Assembly (NCBI RefSeq): GCF_954871325.1
Contig: NC_088778.1
Location: forward strand, 3,381,743 to 3,445,742
Source of the DNA: Gordionus sp. m RMFG-2023
Taxonomy: Eukaryota > Nematomorpha > Gordioida > Chordodea > Parachordodidae
Length of the DNA stretch: 64,000 nt
Reading direction: 5' to 3'
This document shows, in pieces, positions 46,601 through 55,341 of the stretch; positions within the stretch are counted from its first letter, which is position 1; each line of letters starts with the position of its first letter. Position numbers and translations under genes: made by a program. The notes under the pieces were generated by a model that did not search any database, was not told the DNA's origin, and was given only the letters and a program-made list of their open reading frames with translations.

Positions 46601-47941
46601 TGGCATGTCTTCCACCAAATTCGATCGGCGCACAATTCGTTAATAATTTGATCGCCACGTTCTTCATCTTAAGATTATTATAATAATTTTTTTATTTCTG
46701 TTTTTAAAATGAGATGTACAAATTAAAAAAAAAATTTGTAAAATATATGATTTTTTATACAATATTTTTTAAAAAAACGAATAATTCGAATCGAATACAA
46801 AAACAATAAATTTTATTAGCGAAACTCAATACTTCATCTATAAAAATATTACCCATGCCTGAAGATTCTGCTCAGAAGGGACAAATGTCAAGACATATAT
46901 TATCAAAATCTTGAGGCTTAGCTAATATATTTCTGGCTAAAATATTGATTTTTTAAAAATCGGCTCAAAACGAGCCGTTGAACAACACTAAATTTTATTA
47001 TTGAATTCGTGTTTGTTTAATTAGACCTAATGGATATAAAAAAAGACTTTATTTTAAGATTATATAATATTATATTTATAAAACATTTACATTTTCGGTG
47101 TAAGACATTTCTAAAAGATTTATATATTTAATTATAACTATATTTATTATTTGTAATCTTGTTTATTTATCTCGTTTAAATTGTTAAAATAAAAAATGTG
47201 ATATGGTATTTAGTTTTTTTTTTTATTACGAAAGAAATTTTTTATTATTAGGGCACATCCGGTTCTAATATTTGCGTTAGGACACTTCCGGTTTTGCCTT
47301 TCGCCCACTCCAACAAATGAGTCCTCAAAACGGCTCCTAATTCAGGACGCATCCTACCCTAAAAATAAAACACCAGGATGGACCTTTCCCATTCTTTACG
47401 ATCCTTATTTTATGAGCACGCGAATATCGCTATTCGCCTCTTTTTTATGCCTAATCTTTATAAACACATCTTTTAGGCACAAAGGAATAATTCGTTAAGT
47501 ATTTTCTTAGGAAAAAAAACGATAATATAGATTTTAAATAAATTAAAATTTATTAAATTAAAATCCACACTTTTTTTTTTGCTTTTTTTATAAAAGGTTA
47601 TGAAATTTGTGAAAAACCTTGGTAAAGAATCCGAGAGCTCAATAGCAACGACGCAATCAAAGAAGAAAAAGAAAAAAAAGCAAACTTTTTTGATCGAATC
47701 GAATGGCGCTGCACAGGATACGCAATCTAACATCATGACTGAGGGTGAGGATCAGGAGGAAGAGGTTAAGAAGAAGGTGAAAAATAGTAAAAAAAGGAAG
47801 TTGGAAGCAACCTTAAATCATTCCGAAATCAATATGGCACTTTTGAATGGTAAAGTTGAAAGTTACGCTCTATCCAGTGATCTGGAAATTACGATTGCTA
47901 GTAAAAAGAAAAAGCTCAAAAAACGACTGGTCGCTGCTTGA
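34611..47941 (+). CDS. NOP56: NOP56, core protein of box C/D snoRNPs
   Basis: Nucleolar scaffold that bridges fibrillarin and the guide RNA in 2'-O-methylation complexes. Exons: 34611-34815 ([16 protein letters not shown]), 35725-35907 ([16 protein letters not shown]), 36339-36558 ([20 protein letters not shown]), 37156-37364 ([11 protein letters not shown]), 37785-37936 ([18 protein letters not shown]), 39652-39752 ([20 protein letters not shown]), 43214-43365 ([16 protein letters not shown]), 44755-44876 ([14 protein letters not shown]) and 47597-47941 (lysine-rich tail, TGA). All junctions are GT-AG and phases agree throughout, giving 562 codons, close to the roughly 590 of human NOP56. 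The N-terminal fibrillarin-binding domain is residues 1-70, coiled coil and Nop domain about 150-410, and a KKKKKKK nucleolar tail follows. The gene looks intact although its introns carry many TEs. Confidence 0.97.
35225..35448. mobile_element. Fold-back MITE copy 3, complete
   Basis: It runs from TAGTGTTGTTAAATGGCTC to GCCGTTTAACAACACTA, 224 bp, with long inverted arms and an interior that includes AATCTTCAGGCTT. The flanks are CTAG/CTAG if the terminal TA is counted as target. It lies in NOP56 intron 1. Confidence 0.88.
35491..35675. mobile_element. Fold-back MITE copy 4
   Basis: It begins TAGTGTTGTTAAACGGCTC and carries the internal AAATCTCGAGGCCT; the right arm is degenerate. It lies in NOP56 intron 1 only about 50 bp before exon 2, so it contributes to the region of the branch point and acceptor. 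Confidence 0.75.
37937..39651 (+). other. NOP56 intron 5
   Basis: No coding or RNA gene is recognised. A degenerate fold-back MITE (copy 5, about 38875-39028, ending TTTAACAACACTA) is the only identified insertion. A TCTGATGACAG word near 38230 resembles a C box but no D box lies at a suitable distance. Confidence 0.5.
38875..39028. mobile_element. Fold-back MITE copy 5, degenerate
   Basis: It ends CATTTAACAACACTA and contains GTTCCTTAGATGTCC and AAATATTGAGCTAG, diverged from the other copies; its left tip is missing. It sits in NOP56 intron 5. Confidence 0.6.
40600..42890. mobile_element. MULE-type transposon, head-to-head inverted pair
   Basis: Plus strand, 40605-41960: MULE transposase pieces including [48 protein letters not shown] and a SWIM zinc finger ([17 protein letters not shown]) near 41725-41780, as in ZSWIM-like elements. 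The segment from about 41300 to 42090 reappears inverted at about 42170-42880, including the SWIM region (near 42420-42500). Several stops interrupt both arms, and they differ from one another. The pair sits in NOP56 intron 6. Confidence 0.75.
43144..43154 (+). promoter_or_regulatory. C11 tract before NOP56 exon 7
   Basis: Eleven C in a row about 60 bp before the exon 7 acceptor. With the G-rich tract beyond the exon it could form a GC stem that loops out the exon in the pre-mRNA. The structural role is inference. Confidence 0.35.
43432..43456 (+). promoter_or_regulatory. G-rich tract after NOP56 exon 7
   Basis: G10 followed by AGGAGGGGGAGGGG starts 67 bp after the exon 7 donor. It contains four G runs and could form a quadruplex in RNA or pair with the C11 tract upstream of the exon. 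Function is inference. Confidence 0.35.
43484..43676. mobile_element. Fold-back MITE copy 6
   Basis: It runs from TAGTGTTGTCAAAATGTCCG to TTTTAACAACACCTA with inverted arms and the internal TTAGATGTCCAAAC. It is in NOP56 intron 7. Confidence 0.75.
44910..44960. repeat. Helitron terminal hairpin with CTAG on both sides
   Basis: CTAGCTGATAACCCGTCAA, a 13-base loop, then TTGACGGGTAATGAGCTAG. The hairpin plus CTAG tip can be read as a 3' terminus on either strand. It abuts a TAT/TTG microsatellite (44877-44908) that begins right at the exon 8 donor. A related hairpin CCCGTCTTTCTTGACGGG is at 45138-45155. Confidence 0.65.
44910..46640 (-). mobile_element. Helitron remnant in NOP56 intron 8
   Basis: Minus strand: a PIF1-like helicase fragment (46066-45788; [20 protein letters not shown], after [13 protein letters not shown]) lies upstream of a Helitron-type 3' end, a 9-bp hairpin ACCCGTCAA/TTGACGGGT followed by TATCAGCTAG with T next to it, ending at 44910. 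A second, plus-strand part at about 46085-46630 has [20 protein letters not shown] and PGWEPN, typical of the Helitron-like N-terminal region, fused by deletion to more helicase ([15 protein letters not shown]). The element is therefore also inverted upon itself and broken. Its 5' end was not located. Confidence 0.7.
46818..46990. mobile_element. Fold-back MITE copy 7
   Basis: It ends GAGCCGTTGAACAACACTA and contains GCCTGAAGATTCTGCTCAG, very close to copy 1. The left arm is short. NOP56 intron 8. Confidence 0.75.
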
Positions 47942-48087
47942 CTCGCTCACTTAAACTTCTCGAATTATGTTAAATTTAAAAAAAAAACAAAAATCAAAGG
48001 TAATTCGAGTTTTATTGTAAATGATATATATATATGTATAGTTATAAATAGTGTATTGTGTCAACAGATGAATCGACTATTAAAATT

Positions 48088-48093
48088 AATAAA
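48088..48093 (+). promoter_or_regulatory. Possible NOP56 polyadenylation signal
   Basis: AATAAA 147 bp after the stop codon. In such AT-rich DNA the hexamer is frequent, so support is weak. Confidence 0.3.
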
Positions 48094-48540
48094 TAGTAAA
48101 TTTTAATAATAATTTTTTTTTTAGAAGTATATGAGCAAATATTTTTTCTAGGGGGGCTATCACCAGAGATCAGCAGAGGTACCATTTGCGCAGCTCGGCC
48201 TGTGTTTAAAAAAAGATTTATTATTGATTTTTATAGCTAATAATTGCGATTTCAAATATTTGGTTTCAAAATATACGGCCCGGATAAAAACCGCCCAGTC
48301 CGGGTACACGTGGAGCCTGCAGATTTCTCCAAGAGCCCTATAATGTATCCACAAATCGGGACTGCACAGCGTTTAGTTTATGGGGTTCGATTTCGCGCTT
48401 TGTACACTAAATTCCGTCTTTTATTTTTAGCTGAGACTAGACATAAAATAAGATTTTTAATGGTTTAAAAAAATATATTCAATATTATTTAAATTTGGGG
48501 TTTTGTTGCTTTAGGCTTAATTCTCGATTATTGTTATGAA
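48094..48540. other. Intergenic stretch with a GC-richer repeat patch
   Basis: The patch 48160-48380 is richer in GC than its neighbours and includes AGCAGAGGTACCATTTGCGC, the inverted form of the dispersed ACCTCTGC.GGTCTC motif. It is probably a SINE or MITE fragment; no coding function is claimed. Confidence 0.35.
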
Positions 48541-51460
48541 CAGGGATGCGAACCCGACAAAATTTTAGACCGGGTTCGGTTCGGGTTCGGTTTGGGGTAT
48601 AAAAAAAAAGTTGGGTTCGGTTCGGGTTCGGTTCAGGGAAATATTTTTGAAACCGGGTTTGGTTCGGTTCGGGTTCAAGAATTTTTGAGTTGATAAAAAA
48701 AATTCTATATTTAAATCATAATAAAAAACTAGACATAAATTTGATATAAAAAATAAATTTTTTATTTTATTTATAGGCAAATATAATTAAAAATACAAAG
48801 CATATAGTCATGTATCAATTTTAAAAATTTTATTTAGACGTATTAGCACAATATCTAAGAGTTGTTCACTCATCCTCGATCTATGTGGTGAAAGAATGAA
48901 TTTCAAATGTGAAAAAGATCTTTCAACGCTAACCTATGTTAAATGTATTTATATGTGAAAATATGAAAAATTAACTTGGGTTGCAGGAACAGCAAATAAG
49001 ATTTTAGATAAAATATATAATTCAGGGTGTTCCAGCTTAGCAGACTCCCAAAAATGCAAAATATTTTCCTTCTTATCTAATCTTATATAATCGCTAAATC
49101 CAGTAATTATTGTTCCAATACTTTTCTCAGCAATCGTTGGCCCTCTTTTAAGTATTTTCTCCTGCCTTTCTTTAAGTTGTATCAATTTCTCTAAATCATC
49201 TTCTTGTTCAATAACTTCATCGGAACTAATATCATCAGATAAAATTGGCGTTGTTAAGCTTTTAATTCGTCTCCATAAATTGACAAGATGTTTTTTCGCA
49301 CAAATCTTATCATCATCACTAAGTAATACCTGTAATATTTAAGGATTTATATTGTTTATATTTAAATATTTCATAAAATATAAATTTTAATATAAATCTA
49401 AAATAATTAATTTACTAAGCTTTTAATTAACCTTGTATCTTGGGCCCAGGTATATGGCAGCTAAGAGAATTTCGTTCTTTATAAACCTTTCTTCTCTGTT
49501 CTTAAGACAAGAATATAGTAATTGAGCAAAATGGTTTGGATTTTTTTCCAGTTCGATGCAGCATCTTAACCATGCTGCATAAAAATCTGTCAGTGTTAAC
49601 TGTTCAGATTGGAATTGTTTGGTTGCGATTTTTAGCGGTTTTAAAATTTCAACAATCGTTATTATCTCTTTCCAATCTTCAGTCAATAAATAATCAGATT
49701 GCTCTGTAAAAAAATCTTCGATATTGGGTTTTAGTAAAATCAGCCTTTCTAACATATCATGGGTTGAATGCCATCTGTGGCAATCTAACACAGGCTTAGG
49801 GAGTTTCATATTTTTTTAATAACTTTTGGTAAGTGGGATGTCTTAATTTTAAATTTAGGCTCCTAGCTTTTGCAATGGTTTCCACAATAGGTGATAATTT
49901 TATAGCAACTTGAAGTGCCAGCTGAAGTGTGTGCACACCGTACACTATAAATCGGATAGGATATAATAGTTGATAAAAAAGTATTTTGTATATCATCAAT
50001 ATCATATTTATATACATTTACATCCATATTTTCCTCATCTGCTGATTCACTCCTTATATCATAATCAGTTTCAGGTTGCAGGAGCTTTATAGCTCTTAAA
50101 AAATTACAACCATTATCAGAAGTAATTGTGTATATTTGTTGAATATTAATTTTATATTTTAGTAAAGTTTTTAATATATTCTCTTTTATATATTCTCCTG
50201 TACATCTCTCTTTCAGCTCTACAATTCCAAGAGTCCTCAAATTTATAATGGACTTTGATATAAATTAAATATTTACACCAACAATTGACCTATCTAGTCG
50301 TTGAACTGCATCAAATTTTAAACTTATTAATTTTCCTTCTACCTCTCTTGATATTTTGTCTCTAATTGATTGGGCTGTTTTATTAATAGTTCTGGATAAA
50401 TTTTCTTTGTTTATAACTAAATTGAGCCCAGATAGGAGTGGATTTATAATTCTTTGAAATCCCGAATCTTCAATAATTGATAAAGGCCGGCCATTTACAG
50501 TAACAAGTTCTAGTATAGAACTCATCAAATCATTAGATGATATATTTATACTTATATGCTTTTTTGGAAAAAAGGTTTCTATATTAATTTTAGGTTTTTT
50601 TGCCAATAACAATTCCTGATATTTGGTTTTTTCATTTAAATAATTTAAATATTCATTGTTGTGATTTGTTTCCAGGTGTCTTTCGAAATTTGACAAGTGA
50701 TTACCAGACATTTTTACTTTGCAATATGAACATATTGATTTTTTTTTCTATTTTATTAAGGGTAAAATGCTTATCAAATATGACTTTATCTTTAATCTTA
50801 AATCTATAAAAAGAGAACAAATTTTTTAAATAGCAATGATTTCAGAATTAAAAAAGAGATATTTATAAATTTAATTTCATTTATAATATGCACTTCATTA
50901 ATATCTTGTAAAAATTAAACTGAACCAAAAATAAATGATTAGCATATATAAATTTTAAAATCATTTTAATAAGTTCACAAAAACTGCCCTACATTTAACA
51001 ATTTTTAAGTTAGATATTTAGAATTTTTTAAATTAACAATATAATAATTTTTACTTTGATTTGTTAACCATTTTCTTCTAATTAATAATCTTTAAGAATA
51101 ATAAGATAAAAATTTAAAAATAAATGGCGTAAATTAATTCAATTGTTTAAAATTTTTTAACACTCCAATAGGAATCGAGAATAAATTTAAAAATGGCATA
51201 AATGAATTAAATTGTTTAAAATTTATTAAGACTTCATTTAATTGGAAATTTGAAAATATAATATTTGTATTTACATATATTAATATATGATTTTAAATAA
51301 TACACTGAACCCGATTGAACCCGGGTTCAAATAAAATTCTTGGGTTCGGTTTGGGGTTTTGGAAATTTTATAAATGGGGTTCAGGTTCGGTTCGGGTTCA
51401 GAGTTTTTTTCTAAAAACCCGGGTTCACTTCTCCGGGTTCGGGTTCGGTTCAAATCCCTG
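48541..51460 (-). mobile_element. hAT DNA transposon with BED finger and GGTTCGG subterminal repeats
   Basis: Terminal inverted repeats CAGGGATGCGAACCCG and CAGGGATTTGAACCGAACCC are bounded by a perfect 8-bp duplication GTTATGAA (48533-48540 and 51461-51468). The 130-160 bp next to each tip consists of dense GGTTCGGTTCGGG words interrupted by T/A spacers. The minus-strand gene runs from about 50770 to 48940: a BED-type finger (CSYCKVK, then H.....H in ERHLETNH), then catalytic and dimerisation regions in several frames. The intact duplication suggests a comparatively recent arrival despite frame damage. Confidence 0.93.
48949..50767 (-). pseudogene. Transposase gene of the BED-finger hAT, broken
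   Basis: In order on the minus strand: the BED finger and following segment 50767-50265 (NGRPLSIIEDSGFQRIINPL, a hallmark of Ac-like hAT transposases), 50240-49863 (YTITSDNGCNFLRAI, catalytic aspartate region), a piece near 50017-49796, 49809-49423 (CHRWHSTHDMLERL, and LTDFYAAWLRC), and 49185-48949 (ILHFWESAKLEHPELYILSK, the C-terminal dimerisation region). Frame changes separate the pieces and an AT-rich gap, possibly an intron, lies at about 49330-49420. The full domain order is preserved. Confidence 0.85.
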
Positions 51461-51959
51461 GTTATGAACAACGTACAAGTGTGTTTACTTCCCTATAAAA
51501 ACCAAATTTGTTTGATATATTACTTTTAAATGTTTCCTGGTTTCGTTGAAGCTACTAGTCTTATGTGATGATAAAACCTTCCACTATATCGTGAAATTTA
51601 TAACATGTGTTAATTTTTTTTATATCGAGTTTAGAATATTTTGTGAATTCAAGAAAAGTAAATTCCGTATTTTCATTTTCATAATTTTCCAGGGAAATTA
51701 CTTTGTTGTGATCTTTAGCAAAATTTTCTTCAATATCAATCAATCTCTATCGTCGACATTTTAAATTATTTAGAAAATTCAGATTTTTAAATATAAATTT
51801 CAAAATTAAATTAAATAAAAAGATCATGATTTCAGAATTAATTATAAATATATTTAAATAATTTTTATGTGTATTTTGAGGCAAAGGTGTTCTACATCAA
51901 GGATCCACCTTGAGTCAATTACTCTAGATTATAGTAATGAACATAACGCCCAAAGTATT

Positions 51960-52560
51960 TCCATAAAAAATACTATATGCTGACTAAAATTTAAAATCAA
52001 TGGATGGAAGAGAAAGGTTTAAAAATGAATATAGAACATACGATGGTGCTGTTTGGAAAGAATCAAAGAGACGCACTTGATCCTGTGCTGTATGTGGGAA
52101 ATTTGTTGCTAACAATTTCATAAATTTTACTCGTGTTGAATAAGTTTATAATAGGTGTGGTATAAAGGGGAGTCTACAGATAGCAAACATGATGTATATT
52201 TGTAGAGAGTGTGTGAATATGAAGAAAAGTGACAGTAACAAAACTAGTTTTATATTGGAAATGGAACAGCTTTGGAATAGGGAAGAGGGAATTTTGCTAC
52301 CTAAGTGATACACTTAGCTCAGTCAAAGACCCTGACTTGTTAGTGTTAGCTTGGAAGAAATTGAGAAAGATATTTTCAAATTTAGCGGATAAAAATGCCT
52401 TTCTAACCTTGAAGGGGAAAAATAAATATACGATATGTGAGAAGTTGTAGGATGTACGTCAACGAGACAAGATTAATTAGGTCCACTCAAGAAATATTCG
52501 AGTTAGAACGAACGGAAATGGTAAAGAAGGAAAGATAGATTTTTATTATCCATTTGGAAA
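51960..52560 (+). mobile_element. LINE remnant, post-RT region
   Basis: Fragments read EKGLKMNIEHTMVLFGKNQR, then an interrupted cysteine-rich region, then EFCYLSDTLSSVKDPDLLVL and KLRKIFSNLADKNAFLTLKG. This is the arrangement after the reverse transcriptase core in CR1/L2-like or related animal LINEs (L.....K..VM, C..C finger, YLGD.L). Several stops show it is dead. Confidence 0.75.
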
Positions 52561-53316
52561 GCAAGATATTATATATATATATTTTTTTAAGTTAACTAGT
52601 AACTTCTTACTTTTGACAACAGCACTACGTCTAAGCGATTTCCTTATGGCATTGGGTATAAATTTATTTATTGTAGATTTAAATAATTTCTTTTTGGAAT
52701 ATAAATTTAATCCTTTTTAAATAATAATATAATTCTTATTACTCCCCTTATCAATATTTATACGTGAGAGATTAACAACTATCTTAAAAGAAGATTTTTT
52801 TTTGAGAATGCTCAAACAACAGGGTTTTTGATTAAATGTTACCTAAAATTAAATCAATTTTATAACAAAATAGTGTGATTTATATGCATAAAAAATATCA
52901 GGATTACAATTACATTTTTTTTGAAAAATATTCTGTTCAAAATTTTGACCAAAAAATCTTCATTTTTTTTCAAACTCTGTGTTTCCCTGATTCTTGAAGT
53001 AAGCGTAAAAATGTAAAGCTTGCTTTTCTATAATGCAAACGGAATTATTTTATCTAGAATAAACCTATATCATGACAGAAATTTAAATTGATATTAGATA
53101 AAATAATAATGAAGGCAAAAAAATATATATCATAAAAAACAATAAAAATCTAACCTCCCCACCTTCTTCATAAAGAAAAATAGATTGACACTTTCCACGA
53201 CGGATTAATGGCGGAGGAATCTTTGACGCGTCTGGGAGTAGGGAGTTACCTTATCCTTTATGTTTATATTTTTTTATTATTGTATAAATATAGTTATTTA
53301 TTACTATACTTTAAAT

Positions 53317-53559
53317 TAGTGTTGTTAAACGACGCTTATTTTGAGCCAATTTTTGAAAACGGCTAATATTTCAGCTCGAAAAATATTGTCTACCTCGAGA
53401 TTCCGTTAATAGATGTCCAACCCTAGTTCCTTCTACAGTCCAATTCTTAGTTCCTTCTACAAACAAAATCTTCAGTCTTGCGTAATATTATTCTGGACGA
53501 AATATTGAGTTAGCCGTTTTGAAAAATCGGCTCAAAACGAGCGCCGTTTAACAGCACTA
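53317..53559. mobile_element. Fold-back MITE copy 8
   Basis: It runs from TAGTGTTGTTAAACGACGC to GCCGTTTAACAGCACTA, 243 bp, with AAAATCTTCAGTCTTG inside and an internal duplication of a TTCCTTCTAC word. It lies inside the gap of the LINE remnant. Confidence 0.88.
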
Positions 53560-53708
53560 CTTTGAATTAATATGCGAAAAAATAAAATATGTCGTAAAAA
53601 TTTTGTAATAAAATTGCAGTCTTATATTTTAATTGTTTGTGATGGAAATATGACCTAGAACCTATTTTATCATTTTGAATAAGGTCCCTTTTCTATAAGA
53701 CTAAGATA

Positions 53709-53948
53709 ATGGTAAACAGACTTAGGTGGTATGGGCACACAATGAGAAGGGCTACGAACTACATAGGAAATAAGGTTGAGAGTTTGGAAGTGATGGGCAA
53801 ACGTAAAAGAGGAAGGCCAAAACTTCAATGGGGCCATAAAGTTAGAGCCAATATAAAGAAGTATAAATTAGATAAAAGAGATAGTATGAATGACATAAAG
53901 TGGAGAGAGATATTGAAGGAGCTTACCACCAGAAAAGGTGAAAGCTAA
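53709..53948 (+). mobile_element. LINE remnant, C-terminal end
   Basis: The translation LRWYGHTMRR followed by GKRKRGRPKLQW and DIKWREILKELTTRKGES is the standard C-terminal tail of animal LINE reverse transcriptases (LRWFGHV.R ... GKR.RGRP...W). It has the same orientation as 51960-52560 and is probably the same element, separated by about 1.1 kb that contains a MITE. Confidence 0.85.
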
Positions 53949-54301
53949 AAGAGAAAAGAATCTAATTTAATCGTTTTTATAAGAGATATTTTTTCGAACT
54001 TGAACCAATTTTATTTATTTTGGTTATAGGTAACTTTTGAACCTATTTGCTGACGCACAAAATGTATTACAATTTTATACAAAAATTTTTTTAAGCCAGC
54101 GATATTATACTCTAACTTATTACATAACTTATCAACACTTATGTTTGGCTATCTTACAATTTTTTTAACCTTAAATTTATGGAAAAAAACCCCTTTTGAA
54201 ATAAATTTATTTTTGATATAGGTTGAGAGGCTAATAAATAACAATACTTTAACTTCACGGCCATATTTTTCTGCGCCTCAATTTTATAAGAGGCTTTAAA
54301 C

Positions 54302-54521
54302 TAGTGTTGTTAAACGGCACTCGTTTTGAGCCGATTTTTCAAAACGGCTAACCCAATATTTCAGCCAGGAATTATTGCTCAAGTCTCGAGATTTCTATAA
54401 TATATGTCTAAACCTTTCTATACCTTCTATAAGCAAAATCTTCAGGCTTTTGTGATATTTTTCTGGGTGAAATAATTGAGTTAGCCGTTTTTAAAAATCA
54501 ACGGGCCGTTTAAAAATACTA
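54302..54521. mobile_element. Fold-back MITE copy 9
   Basis: It begins TAGTGTTGTTAAACGGCAC and ends GGGCCGTTTAAAAATACTA, 220 bp, with AAAATCTTCAGGCTTTTG inside. It is intergenic, downstream of the LINE tail. Confidence 0.85.
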
Positions 54522-55341
54522 CTTTTAACCTCCCTTACATTTCCCCCTATTTTCGTTATTCCACTTGCTTTTATCTGGTAGAAGGTCTGATATCATTCCA
54601 AGGCTTTTTAAGTATATACAATCGATAATAAGTTTCACTTTTTGCGAAAAATGTCTGTAACTAGTTACTTCTTCGCAATTAATAAAGATTTAACGTACAA
54701 AAATAATTCTTCAGAAACATTGCATGATATATTAACCGGGAAGGTTTTTAAGAAAAACAATAATATATGAGATAATCTTTGTAAATTGAGTTAAGTTGTT
54801 TTCGTTAGTTACTTCAGTATTTATCATAAATCCCTAAAAATTATTTTCAAGGTCTAAGTCCATTCAAATCTATATTCCAAGATAGCACTTCTTAGATGGT
54901 TTTTTTTAAAAATTTTACTTTAAAGAATAAAATATTCTTCAATTTATGCAACTGTTAAATTCCTAATGGGTATACTAAATAAAATATTTAATTTGAATAT
55001 ATTAGAAAAATAATCTAGATCTGTAAGGAGATATAGGCATAGCCAGGTTTTTTTCTAAAAGGGTAAGTTGGAACACCGATAAGGGAATTTTCCCTTCATA
55101 CATTTTAATATTGAGATTTAGACCGTGTTTTAAAAAATGACTTGGTTTTACACTTCTTAAAAAAAATTAAAATACGTTTTTTTATTCTGAAAATTTTAGT
55201 TTAAAAACTTATAATAGTTTACTCTGTAATCAATGACTCCTGTTTGCTAGAAGCATTTTTAGAAATATTCAAATATCGGCATTTTTAGATTGGAGATTTT
55301 CACCACTATCCTTATTCATTCGCTACTCACCGAATATATAG

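Noticed and set aside
55020-55075. A hAT tip at GGCATAGCCAGG
   Set aside because: Only a dozen bases resemble the 29118 tip, with no partner end or duplication found.
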